From assembly GCF_019059575.1 (NCBI RefSeq), contig NW_024883484.1:1-64000 (forward strand): a DNA stretch of 64,000 nt, written 5' to 3'. The DNA is from Amphibalanus amphitrite (taxonomy: Eukaryota; Arthropoda; Thecostraca; Balanomorpha; Balanidae). The notes under the pieces are model-generated. The model was not told where the DNA came from. It made no database searches and saw only the letters and a program-made list of their open reading frames with translations. Each line of letters begins with the position of its first letter. Within the stretch, counting starts at the first letter, position 1. Shown piece after piece: positions 54,838 to 64,000 of this stretch. The translations under genes were made by a program, and so were the position numbers.

Positions 54838-56443
54838 GTGACAATACCCCCGGCATGGGTCGGTCGTACGGTGTACGGGGTCAGCCGTCGGGTTGTTACT
54901 AAGTAGTTTGACATTTCGGGGAATTCATGGGAAACATAGGTATTAACCCGGCTTGAATTGTTGCAAGGGCGGCGCGCAACTACTGCATGCATGGGATAGT
55001 ATAAATATAAATATAATTCTTCTACATCCTGAACGCAGCACGTTGCTGAGAAGAATCAGGAAGGCTTAATTATTAACTGCATAACGACTATTTGAAAGGC
55101 GTATTTTAGCGAGTTTTCTTAGTCAACGCTAAACAAACATTCATTAATGAGCATCAAACGGTCCTTATCGGAGTTTTAAAGAGAACAAAGCAAGCATCTG
55201 TCCAGTTAAGCCAGACAAACGTAGACAATATTTTTCGAGTAAAAGCCCGAAGTGAATGTACAAGCGAGCAAATGAAAGTTACGGGAGACAAACAATTTCA
55301 GCTCAGTACCTAATGTGTAAAATATCGAATGTTTCAGCTTTGTATTGACTAAAATGTCCAATGTTTTGATACTACCCAGGAAACGCAATTACCACTGCGG
55401 CCGCTGTCAATGTTTGAACGCCTTTGAAGGCCGAGTGGCACATAACACCGAATGGGTTTTTAGTCGTCACCTGGCCGCCCTAATTTCACACCGTTCCGCC
55501 AGCGATTGGCAAACATTGGCTCATTTGTCGTCGGAAAACGCGTGCTGCCTGCCCTGAGGGACGCCATTCCCGCCTAGAGGCTAATAGCCGCTGTGATGGG
55601 GACCGGATATCAGCTGGTGACAAACTGAAAATGTTCACTCATCAAGCTCGTGGCTAGTGGGCGGGGCGGAGCGGGAGGGCAGGTCACTGGGTGAGGAGGC
55701 TGACGCAACTTGCAGCAGTCGAAATTCCAGAGACGATAGTGTAAAGAACCAAAGACTGATTGATGTAATTCGCCCTGCGAACTGACGCGAAGTAGCGTGT
55801 CTCTGTTCAGGCCGCCCTGTCACTAGGCGGGCGAGTCTCATCAGTCTCACGGCACTGACCGACTCACGGTCATCCTACTCAGTGTCACTGCTGTGACGTC
55901 TCGGGGTGGGCCGTATTTCACTTCGGCGCACCAACTCAAACACTGGGGGACGGGTGCAGGCCGCTCTGCGCCACGCTATGGATTATTCCGCGTGAGCTGA
56001 CGGTACTTACGGATCAAGGCTGACACTATGCCCCGAACCCCTATCTATTATTCAACCTCTAAATAATGTTCCTATTAAATCGGACGGTAGCCTGGCTTGT
56101 CTGGCCTGACACTGATCTCCAGCCTGGTCTCATACAGTCGACTTCAGACTCAAACAAAGTTCCAGCCCAATCCCTCTCCCTCATTTCTCTCTCCTTAGGA
56201 GCATTTCAACCTCGCCGACCCCAGAGGTCAGCCTCAGAATGCGCTGCGTGCCCGGGGCCGGTCTCCCCAGCGCGCCACGGGAGGCGGCACCGGCGTCAAC
56301 ACCGCTCTGAACCGGGGACTGATGATGACGGATGACGGCTGCCGGTGACGCCGAGCTGTGACCCGACCCGAGACAGCTGAATGGGCCGGCAGCGGACCGG
56401 CCGCCGCGGCCGCGCGTCGTCCCCTCCGTCAATGCCAGACTCG

Positions 56444-56517
56444 GAGAGTCAGAGAGTCAGAGAGGCAGAGAGTCAGAGAGTCAGAGAGGCAAAGAGGCAG
56501 GCAGGGAGGCAGAGTCA
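56444..56517. repeat. GAGAGTCA/GAGAGGCA minisatellite
   Basis: Eight or so 8-bp units of AGAGAGTC and AGAGAGGC type, ending where the next duplication begins. Confidence 0.85.
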
Positions 56518-56660
56518 GGTCATGACAAAACCTCGAGTCAGACCCCCAGTTTGAGATCTGGAATGGAGCAACGTCCGGGCGGGGAGTCGAGGAGTCAGGC
56601 CATGACAAGACACCGAGTCAGACTCAGAGTCTGGGACCTGGAATGGAGCAACGCCCGCGC
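56514..56660. repeat. Two-copy tandem duplication, 80-bp period
   Basis: GTCAGGTCATGACAA at 56514 and GTCAGGCCATGACAA at 56594; both copies run through CTGGAATGGAGCAACG to 56580 and 56660, with roughly 10 differences over 67 bases. Confidence 0.85.
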
Positions 56661-57907
56661 ACAGGGCGGGTTCAGCCTGATTCCAGCACGCTGTAAAAGG
56701 TTGTGCAGCTGAGACAGAGGTAAATATCGGCCGGAACTAGGGAGCCAGAGGGAGGGGAGGGCTGCGGCAGCTCGATAATACGTGCCACGGCACGATATCC
56801 GCATAGCTGCAGCGCCGTTCGACCTGGGCACCGCTCCCCAGCTCCAGCCGGGGCTCTCAGTTCCGGACGAAACCAGACGGCCACCCAGCCAGCCAGCCAG
56901 CCAGACGAGTATACCCACAGCCACCGCCCGGGCACGACCCGGCACGTGAGCAATGTCGGGGCGGAGATCGGCCCACGTTCCGGCAATATCGCTGACAGCC
57001 GCGGATGCCAGACACGGGTGTAACTTCCAACTAAATCATCTCGGTCGGACAGGCGATATATCACAGGCAGTTACCGCACGGCGCGGTACCAAATCGGTGC
57101 CTTTGCCGCAAAACTTGGCCAACGCCTGGCAACAGATATTCGCACTTCCGACTGTGCGCTGCCGCCCCAGATACCTCCCAACACCCAGCCCGCATGCTTG
57201 TCCGATACTCTCGCACCTTTCCGACTCTGCGTGTAGCGGAGTGCGGCGATCTGCGCCTCTGGCAGTTGGCGCTGGCCGCTCGGCAGTACCCGGTCATTAC
57301 TGGCCTCCCGGCGGGCCCGGCACGTCGAGGATGGTCCGACGCGCTCGTAATGAGTATCACGGCTCCGGCGGCGGCGGCGGCGGACCGGCACAGGCCAGCT
57401 GGCGCGGCCAAACCAAGGAGGCGGGCGAGAATACAACGGACCGCGCGTGCACGGGGCGAGGAATTTGAAACAGAGGTCATGATGTAATGCCGAGCGTGTC
57501 TTACCGTTACAAGACAGTTCAAACAAAGGTCAAACGAATAGCGTATATGGAACATGAAATACGGACTGACATAATACCTTGCTTCTCCCAAAAAGGCCCG
57601 AGTGTATTGAGCGTAGAATCAATACGAGAATAGGCATGCTGCAATACGTTTACCAAAACTCATGAACAAAATACAACATAAAACAGTAATTTTCAGCTTT
57701 CGACAATGATGATGAGCAGCGCACAGCAATCACCCCATATTGGGCAGCGCGTCACCTCCTCGTAATTAGTCGGTCCAGATACGGGTGCGGTGCCGGCGTA
57801 TGGCTCCAATCCATGCGGCGCTTTATGACAGCCAGCTGTGGGCTGTATAGCCCGGGGAGCCCAGGGAGATAATGACGGTACACACGACCACCTGTGACTC
57901 GGGAGAG

Positions 57908-57966
57908 ACGGGACGGGACGGGACGGGATGGGAGACGGATGGGATGGGACGGGACGGGACGGGACG
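57908..57966. repeat. (GGGAC)n microsatellite
   Basis: About eleven GGGAC/GGGAT pentamers with one GAGAC interruption. Confidence 0.9.
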
Positions 57967-60370
57967 GCGGGCGACGTGGGTCCAGGGAGATGATGGCGAC
58001 TAGTGAGGGCGGCCTATCGGACTATGTGAAAAGATCGTAAGAATTCGCGGTTGGTGAAGTTTAAAGTTGTAACTTGTTGGTGTAGTATGTGTAAGGGAGG
58101 AAATAAATGTAGTTTAGTTGGGTCTGTCCAATAAAAAGTAATTACTGCATCGTAGCTCTTCATCTACATAAATATAGTTTGAAAAGGCTTTGTGACCGCA
58201 ATAAATCAATCTATCGGTTCTCATTCTTTCATTAAATGCGATATAAATTTAGCTTTTCAGTTTGGAAAGACAAGAAATAAGAAATGTGAGAAAAAGCAGA
58301 GATAAAAATATCAAAAATAAGAAAACAATCTCACCATGGTTCAGAAGGCTCAGCGTCTCATTACCTATACAGCTATTTAACTCTCTATTTAGTCCTGCAT
58401 TTGAGAAACATTGGGAAACTCCAGTAGGTAATCTCTCTGACTCCTGTGGCGCATAAATCGGCATCGTGCAAACAAAGGTAAACATCGCATTGAAAGTCGA
58501 GTGTTTGACTAGTTTCACAACAGCCTTGAACAACAATTAAAACTTGCAAATGAGTTGATTGTAAAACAGCTGAACTAATCTCGAATCACAATTCATCCAC
58601 GAATGCCTTGCGTGTCCTATCATACACACGAGTTTTCTTCACAATTCCACCATTCCACGCAAAGGCAAATGCGGTGCGGGTAATAAATGCAACATCAACG
58701 TCGGTATGTCGGTAAGGAAGAAAGCCGTGGAATCAAGTCGGCGCAGCCACGGGACAAAAACTGGCACCCCGGCGAGTTCCTTCCCCACCCACTCCCCACT
58801 CACACTCACACACTCCCAGGCAGCACGAGTCGAGGCGGCATTCCACTGGTCAAAAGGCGGCTCAGAGGCCAACCAAAGGCACGCAAGTGCCTCGGGATTA
58901 ACGCCAAGCGAGCAGCGCGCTGCGATCGAAAATACATCGGCTCTTTGCGTTAGATATGCAACTCATCGCGCGGTGTGACGCTTTCCTGATGGATCATCAT
59001 AGGGAACGCGTTTGGTCTGTATGAGACAGAAATACGCCACATAGCCGAACTATGGTGATGTGAAAACAGCACATACCAGGGAGAAGAATTGCTGACCATT
59101 CGCTCCATCCATACACTATGCAGAGGAACCCATCGATAAACAAGCGGTCTTATTCGAAAATAGCGGTAAATGCGATCAATGTTATCTTTGGGGTACACTT
59201 TGATCATAATGTGAGAAAGTCCTCACGATTGATTGGGCTAAATTTCGTTCAAGAATTAGAATCAAGAGCTCAATTCAATTCATCTGTTTCTTTGAAGTCT
59301 CAGCATTAGTTTTAAATACCTACTGAAACAAATCACGAAAAATTAATCGATCATGGCAACAAAATCGTTTCTTGTAGAACTGATCTTAGCTATATTTTAC
59401 CCAGAAAATCTACATCAATTTAGTCACGAAAGGCAGCAGTCGTGGCAAAACAACACAGGTAGGTATATCTGTGTACTTTTGTAGAGCGGGATAAACTGCC
59501 GCGCCTTCCAAGAAAAGCGCCGAGTTCGTGATAACAATAACCGTTCTCGTCGTTTTGGTGACATTGATGACTGATCGCCGATTGTGGGTGACTGGGAACA
59601 TCGTGAGAAGGCGACATGTCGCTCCGGCATGTCACAGTGCCGCGTGGAAACCACGAAAACAGCGCAAATCGCGCCCGCTAACGATGTAAAGGTAAGCCGC
59701 TGTAACCGAGCTCTTCGCAAAGAGCAAAGTAACGAGCACTGGAATCGAATAATTCGTCTATCCTGCTGAAGTGGTGCAAGAAACACCAATTTTATTTGGG
59801 CATCCAAGAGCAGAAAGTCAGTTTTATGATAAACCCGTGCCGCCCTTTCGCATCAGGGATAAGGCATTTCTAAGGGACCAACGTTGTTCAGCATACAGTG
59901 CAAGTTCAAACACGTTTTGAATATTTTTTACTTTGACTGACACACAGTGTATGACTGACAGATCCTCAAGGGGGGAGGGAGGAAGGGGGAGGGGACATCT
60001 GTAGCGCCCCAAATGCCTCCATCCCCTGCACAGCGCCAGAGGTATGACTTGTATAAAATACGCTCACTAAATACGTAAATATAAATCACGGCTAGTGGTT
60101 AAAAACTAAAAATAATTTAGCGCCTTGTGAAAATCTAGCTTCGGGCTTAGCTTCTGGGATTATCCATCGCCGCCATTACAATTACCATCGGGCATCGGCT
60201 CCACCGGTTGCACCAAGACGCGGGACGCGAGCGATCGAGAAACTAAAAATGCAATTGAGGATCAGGAATTGTGGAAAAGAAGCATAATGTTCTTCTTTTG
60301 CCAAACACAAAAATAGGAAATACAAAAAAAATATAGAAACTTGCCGGTCAAAGACCTGGCAAGAACTAAC

Positions 60371-60419
60371 CTGCAATGGCCGCGAAGAAAACCAAGCAGA
60401 AATTCGGTATCGCCTTCAT
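60371..60419 (-). CDS. Fas2: Fasciclin 2, exon 1 coding part (signal peptide)
   Basis: The ATG at 60419 opens 16 codons, MKAIPNFCLVFFAAIA, plus one base, then a GT donor (..ATTGCAG/GTTAGT). This is a classic signal peptide: Lys2 in the n-region, then the hydrophobic core F-C-L-V-F-F-A-A-I-A. Joined in phase 1 to exon 2 it continues V-S-L-A/Q-D-S-P, giving a good small-residue cleavage motif (A-x-A-like: S-L-A). The upstream frame stays open for a while but contains no in-frame ATG, so this is the first usable start. I assign it to Fas2 because it is on the same strand, has the right phase, is the only convincing signal-peptide exon I found between exon 2 and sprint, and completes the peptide exactly. 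Evidence is structural only: transcripts were not seen. The donor is weaker than average (GTTAGT). Confidence 0.8.
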
Positions 60420-60436
60420 GATTAGGCGCCAATGGT

Positions 60437-60448
60437 TTACTGGTGCAT
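60437..60448 (-). promoter_or_regulatory. Minimal upstream ORF (Met-His-Gln-stop) in Fas2 leader
   Basis: ATG CAC CAG TAA on the minus strand ends 17 bases before the Fas2 ATG. It is out of frame with the main ORF. Such short uORFs can lower or gate translation of the downstream frame in eukaryotes. Whether it lies in the mature leader depends on the unknown transcription start. Confidence 0.45.
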
Positions 60449-60644
60449 AAATATCTTCCTTCTTCGGCCCGTAATCTACTTCTTCAACTTTCTTATTGCA
60501 CAGTCGCCGAAGCCCTTCGACAAATACAGGAACGGTCCAGCCCGCGACGCGCACCGCTCAACACCCGCCAAGCAGACAGCAGAAACTGGCCGAGTGCCGC
60601 CGCGCGCCACCGACGCGATATGAAAACGCGCGAAACTCGGTTAT

Positions 60645-60700
60645 AGCGACATCTAGGAGGATTCGTAAGCACTGCAATCTGATATTCTCTAGATGTCGCT
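60645..60700. repeat. 12-bp perfect inverted repeat upstream of Fas2
   Basis: The arms AGCGACATCTAG (60645-60656) and its reverse complement (60689-60700) are separated by 32 bases. They may be the ends of a very small transposon relic or paired protein-binding sites. The arm is within two changes of the GCGCCCTCTAG core of the CTCF motif as I remember it, so an insulator role between sprint and Fas2 is possible but unproven. Confidence 0.5.
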
Positions 60701-60941
60701 AGCTACCGCTCAGGGAGGGCTTTGGCTAGGGGCACCCAGGGTATATAGAACAACAGGGGCACCGGGGGCACGAAAGAGTCTCTCCAATCGTAGTTCGTAC
60801 CGCTGAATATTACCGTGAAGGTTGCCTTGAAGCTTAATGATTTATTATGTTGCCCTAAAAGTCTCTTCAGTGGAAAGCTCAAGCAAACTTTACTTCAGGA
60901 TTGCATTGGTAGGAGTAGGCAAGCAGTAGCACCTACTGGCT

Positions 60942-61733
60942 ACTTATTAGGTCACCGTTCCGTGCTTCTATCCTCAGGATACAGACATCCTTCTCCTCCA
61001 CGCCGCAACCCCCTCCGGGCTGGACAGGCAACTTTATCTCATGCGGGCTGCTCCCTTGGAGCGGCACCGCTGCTCCCGAGGGAGCGCACCCCGTAGCCGG
61101 GTGCAGTGAGTGCCTTGGGGCTGGGTGGCCTGTCCTCTGGACGGGCTCAGCCCCGGCGACTCACTAGGGTGCCTGCCCAGACCAATGTCTCCCCCTTTAT
61201 CCTATCATCCTCCCGGCTCTGAAATGGTCTTGCCAGACCGAAAGGGCCTAACCCAACAAAACAAAACAAAACAAAACAAAACAAAACAAAACAAAACAAA
61301 ACAAAACAAAACAAAACAAAACAAAACAAAACAAAACAAAACAAAACAAAACAAAACAAAACAAAACAAAATAAAACAAACAAACTTATTAGGTCACCGT
61401 TCCATGCTTCTATCCTCAGGATACAGAAATCCTTCTCGTCCACTCCACAGCCCCCTCCGGGCTGGACAGGCAACTTTATCCCATTCGGGCTGCTCCCTTG
61501 GAGCGGCACCCGGCTCCCGAGGGAGCCCGCACCCCGTAGCCGGGTGCAGTGAGTACCTTGGGGCTGGTCGGCCTGTCCTTCGGGATGGGCTCAGTCCCGG
61601 TGACTCACTAGGGTGCCTGCCCAGACCAATGTCTCCCCCTAATTCCTATCGTCCTTCCGGCCCTGAAATGGTCTCGTCAGACCGAAAGGGCCTAACCCAA
61701 CAAAGCAAATAAACAAACAAATACTTATTAGGT
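60942..61733 (+). mobile_element. Tandem dimer of a short non-LTR retroposon (SINE-like or LINE 3' end)
   Basis: Two ~310-bp units of high similarity run head to tail. Unit 1 starts at 60953 and unit 2 at 61395. Both begin CACCGTTCC and both end GGCCTAACCCAACAAA followed by a tail. The first tail is a long (AAAAC)n run (to ~61383), the second a short one with AAAC/AAAT units. The 11-mer ACTTATTAGGT occurs exactly at the left edge, at the junction and at the right edge (60942, 61384, 61723), which is what target-site duplications of serial or dimeric insertion would leave. No tRNA A/B box was recognised, so the unit may be the 3' end of a LINE rather than a tRNA-SINE. The long open frame across both units is a by-product of the pentamer repeat. 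Confidence 0.75.
61256..61384 (+). repeat. (AAAAC)n microsatellite tail of retroposon unit 1
   Basis: About 25 copies of the AAAAC pentamer, with one AAAAT variant near the right end. It grows out of the 3' end of the first retroposon unit, so it is an expanded retroposon tail rather than an independent satellite. Confidence 0.95.
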
Positions 61734-62529
61734 AGGTAGGTAGGTACATTGGAATACGACCTGAGCTCCGCATACATGTGGAGCTATGATATGATCGATA
61801 CATGTGTCGATCATATGAGACAATAAGACAAAGACATGTTGATGGATCGCAACTTCCATGCATACCTATTTAATTTTTTTTTTTTAATTTCAAATCTAGC
61901 GAATTGCATAAAACTCACAAGTTGAGCTGTAGGACTGGACGCGCTAATCCTACTGCTTTGTAATCAAACGCTCACTCTGGATTTCCTCTGCGATGCTTAA
62001 TATCATTCGCAATGTCTGAAGTTGAAGGTTGAGTGAACTTTGGAACTTGAAAGGCAGACGCGGTTGTAGCCATTAGTCTCTGGGCACTCTAGAGCAGTCA
62101 TATCAGTTGTAACCTATTATAGTCAGCTCACCGAATGCCATTGGCATTGACGGGAAGGTAGGAGAGGAAACTTGGCATGGAGATTCCTGAGGCCAGGTTA
62201 AGCATCTGAAGCAGAGCGACGCAAACCCCCTCTCAGCGCAACCAGAGCCTCTCTCTTATCCCCTGACCCTCTCAAAGACAACCGTAACCTCAGCCCGTAT
62301 TTGTGACCGTTCCTTCGACAGTGAGCTGCGAGACCCAGAGAGCTTCGGGCGCTGCGGCCGTCACTCAACATCAGTAGGATGTCATCAAACCACTGCACTG
62401 CTGTTCAGCTCAGAGGATCAGAATTAGGAGTTCTCCCGAGCCCGACCGAGATCTCGTATACGGTAAGACTATTTGCAGAGCCTCTGTTTGCTAAGAGGCG
62501 GGGGCTGTTTTGGGGTTCGCCTGACTTGT
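61734..62529. other. Rest of sprint-Fas2 intergenic region
   Basis: Begins with a short (TAGG)n run at 61731-61745 that was part of the retroposon target. A (T)n run lies at about 61875-61886. I see no exon, RNA gene or bounded element here. Open frames in this stretch match nothing I recognise. Confidence 0.5.
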
Positions 62530-63128
62530 ATTTATCCTAAATGTCTTTTTTATTGTTCACACCTTTATTTCTTGTTTTACTTTTCTGATCTAATCATTCA
62601 GAGTCTGCTCTGTGACTTGTTACCATTGGGATGTGATTTTCTGCACAGCATCAGCCATCATGCCTCGTTGACCCAAACACTCGCTACCATTACCAAACCC
62701 AGATCGGAGACAACAAACGCAGATATATTGCATTAGTAAAGTGGAAAACCTGTGTAACTGCTGCTGCGGACTCTGACTAGATCATCCATCGTTTCCGCCC
62801 AGCCGCTCACTCGTCGGCTCTCCACTAAAATAACACCACTCGCAGATCACGGTCACTCAGATCCTCGTGGTCCGCTCGCCAACTACAAGTGTCGCCACTC
62901 GGCCACAGATGGCAGCACCGACACCTCAGCACTGCGCCGGCGCTCTCCACCGCTGTAGAGCTCTAATAGCGAGCGATGCTGCCTGGGGATATCCCCTCAG
63001 CGTATCCACAACTCTCAACAGACTTATATAGGCGCAAGGACACAGAAAATAACACTTCTTCGTGGCGATACGAATCACTCTCCCGCTCCGCTGACGTCAG
63101 AGCTGCCTGCGGATTATACCCAATGACG
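62530..63128 (-). terminator. Sprint 3'UTR with two polyadenylation signals
   Basis: Downstream of the sprint stop, the first AATAAA hexamers on the minus strand are at 62569-62564 and 62554-62549, 15 bases apart, in a T/A-rich stretch. Cleavage near 62530 would give a 3'UTR of about 0.6 kb. Nothing else coding was seen in this stretch. The 3'UTR contains a perfect TGACGTCA at 63092. The end point is inferred from the hexamers only. Confidence 0.55.
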
Positions 63129-63256
63129 TCACAGCTGACCGGTGGGCCAGGCGATCTTGGCCTCCAGCCGTTTGTAGGAGAACATGCAGTGAACGCCCTT
63201 GGAGGCGAGCTCCTGCTTCACCAGCTGGGGACACTCGAGGTCGCCGACCAGCGTCT
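63129..63256 (-). CDS. spri: Sprint/RIN-type Ras-Rab interactor, last exon (end of Ras-association domain)
   Basis: The terminal exon encodes 41 residues after a split Glu codon and ends at TGA (63131-63129). It carries the end of the Ras-association domain: E-C-P-Q then L-V-K-Q-E-L, then H-C-M-F-S-Y-K-R-L, and the tail E-A-K-I-A-W-P. In RIN1/RIN2 the equivalent stretch reads roughly CPQxIKAEL...FxFxYRRIK, so the family call is strong. RIN/sprint proteins combine SH2, VPS9 (Rab5 exchange) and RA domains and link receptor and Ras signalling to endocytosis (established for the family). The acceptor is ..cggtcccacag/AG. It is separated from the previous exon by a 288-nt intron. It faces the same way as Fas2 and lies upstream of it. 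The stop codon is embedded in a perfect TGACGTCA palindrome. Confidence 0.9.
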
Positions 63257-63544
63257 CTGTGGGACCGACGGACGGGACGTTAGATACATTTATAAAAAAG
63301 GACATTTTACGGGTAGCGTGGGCCAGTCAAGCTAGTATCGTACACGTTGAGTTGTTTCTGGTCTTAAGTGGGTTAAGATGTAGTGGCCTAGCACATAATA
63401 AATTCACAGCAAAGGCTTATCGACCTCTCCATTTCCACACGCTCTCGTGCCTCTTTTCCTCCCTTCACTCTGACCACACCATCGCCTACTCCCACATCCG
63501 TTTCTTCCTCCCTATCCCTCTCCCTTCCTCCCTCCCCCTCTCAC

Positions 63545-63749
63545 CATCGCCATTGATGAGTTTGAAGAGTCCGTAGTCCTGCGGGCTGGTGATCCGCAGT
63601 TTGTGGTCGAGCATCCTGCACAGATCCCTGGCCGTGGCGCCCGGTCGACAGGGCAGGGTACGGCTCAGGATCGTACCCTGCTGCTCATCGGGAATTACCA
63701 CGCGCAGGAAACCCTCGACGGGCTCGCTGCCGCTGCCGCTGCCCGAACG
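63545..63749 (-). CDS. spri: Sprint/RIN-type protein, penultimate exon (start of Ras-association domain)
   Basis: This 205-nt exon (68 codons plus one base) starts in phase 0 after ..ctccctgcag and ends ..GGCGATG/GTGAGA in phase 1. It opens with a short Ser-Gly repeat (R-S-G-S-G-S-G-S), likely a flexible linker, then the beta-strand signature G-F-L-R-V-V-I-P-D of an RA/ubiquitin-like fold. Next come T-L-P-C-R-P-G-A-T-A-R-D-L-C-R-M and the helix-strand segment ending D-Y-G-L-F-K-L-I-N-G-D. RIN family members show the same order: FLRV..., SKTL, P..T..DVC, and F.LF.L.D. The VPS9 domain should be encoded by exons beyond the right edge. Catalytic Rab5-exchange residues therefore cannot be assessed here. 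Confidence 0.9.
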
Positions 63750-63981
63750 CTGCAGGGAGAGAGGTCGAATGAGTGAGCGAAACAGTAGAAACGTGTCAAA
63801 CGAGTTGAAAAGTGCGATTTACGAACAATTTACATTTCACCTGTATGATAAATAGCGGAAGACGGCATTGTTTGTCGGCAAATCAGAATGCTTCATTCAA
63901 AACGAGCAACACTCCATTACATCATTTCACCGACAGACGTGAGCACCCAGCAGCTTCTCACTTCGTCAATCTGTATCTCAC

Positions 63982-64000
63982 CTGTGAGAGCCGTGTGGTC
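63982..64000 (-). CDS. spri: Sprint/RIN-type protein, 3' end of an exon cut by the window edge
   Basis: Nineteen bases remain. In the frame set by the next exon (phase 0) they read x-T-T-R-L-S-Q and end at a good donor, CTCACAG/GTGAGAT. The 232-nt intron to 63749 has a proper pyrimidine-rich acceptor. The call rests on phase and donor quality, because the peptide itself is too short to identify. Confidence 0.7.

Larger units (their letters stand above)
54846..60370. other. Intron 1 stretch, 54.8-60.4 kb, up to Fas2 exon 1
   Basis: No exon supported before exon 1. CpG-rich from 56190 to 57480. Repeats at 56444-56517, 56514-56660 and 57908-57966 are listed. The last 2.8 kb (57970-60370) is mostly AT-rich, with a GGGGGAGG tract at 59969-59994. 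Confidence 0.4.
60420..60760 (-). promoter_or_regulatory. Fas2: Fas2 5'UTR and candidate core promoter region
   Basis: This is the sequence immediately upstream of the Fas2 start. From about 60530 to 60640 it is GC- and CpG-rich, as expected for a promoter-proximal 5'UTR. A TATATA box-like hexamer lies at 60747-60742, which would place a start site near 60712 and a leader of about 290 nt. Two short elements stand out: a perfect 12-bp inverted repeat AGCGACATCTAG (60645-60656 / 60689-60700) and a three-codon upstream ORF just before the start codon. A further 5'UTR exon upstream cannot be excluded. Confidence 0.4.

Noticed and set aside
56595-56945. Minus-strand hydrophobic frame (V-G-I-L-V-W-L-A-G-W-L-G-G)
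   Set aside because: Has no ATG at its beginning and the Trp/Leu/Ala run comes from a CCAG repeat; no fitting donor.
61110-61712. 200-codon plus-strand frame
   Set aside because: Runs through the (AAAAC)n tail and both retroposon units; not a protein-coding gene.

Overview
The window is nuclear genomic DNA from an invertebrate animal, most likely an arthropod and perhaps a crustacean (the rank below arthropod is a guess). It has short exons with GT..AG junctions, very large introns, many miniature transposons with target-site duplications, and two genes whose peptides read like arthropod proteins. There is no operon structure, tRNA, rRNA or CRISPR array. Almost all of the numerous open frames are chance frames in GC-rich or simple-sequence DNA.

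Two genes, both on the minus strand, account for every coding exon I can support. At the right edge are the last three exons (one partial) of a RIN-type Ras/Rab interactor, the homologue of Drosophila sprint. They encode the C-terminal Ras-association domain and the stop codon (63129), followed by about 0.6 kb of 3'UTR with two AATAAA signals. About 2.1 kb further on the same strand begins Fasciclin 2 (Fas2), an immunoglobulin-superfamily neural adhesion protein. Exon 1 (60419-60371) carries the signal peptide. Intron 1 is about 53.5 kb and fills most of the window. Exon 2 (6845-6665) and exon 3 (2474-2332) together make Ig domain 1, and the rest of the gene lies beyond the left edge. The three Fas2 exons join in phase (1, then 2) and give one continuous N-terminus with a signal-peptidase site, both Ig cysteines, the Ig tryptophan and an N-glycosylation sequon.

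The introns and the intergenic gap carry the repeats. Intron 2 holds a TTAA-flanked piggyBac-like miniature element (4875-5756) and a pair of CRE octamers. Intron 1 holds two hAT-type elements with perfect 8-bp duplications (10086-10241, 54207-54837), a TA-flanked element with six copies of one 11-mer (37789-38760), a long-TIR element (12494-12718), a hairpin element (7932-8127), a second element related to the intron 2 one (13208-14101), a 109-bp (AG)n tract and several minisatellites. The sprint-Fas2 gap holds a tandem dimer of a short retroposon with (AAAAC)n tails. CpG-rich blocks at about 23-24, 27-28.6, 31.4-32.6, 34-36.5, 39.4-41.8, 44.3-45.5 and 56.2-57.5 kb may be regulatory.

No new gene system was found. 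The points most worth a second look are the Fas2 first exon 53.5 kb upstream of exon 2, a decoy duplicate of the exon 2 acceptor 115 bp upstream of the real one, acceptors built from TGACC-rich repeats, an excess of the CRE palindrome TGACGTCA (12 copies), and several well-bounded miniature transposons.
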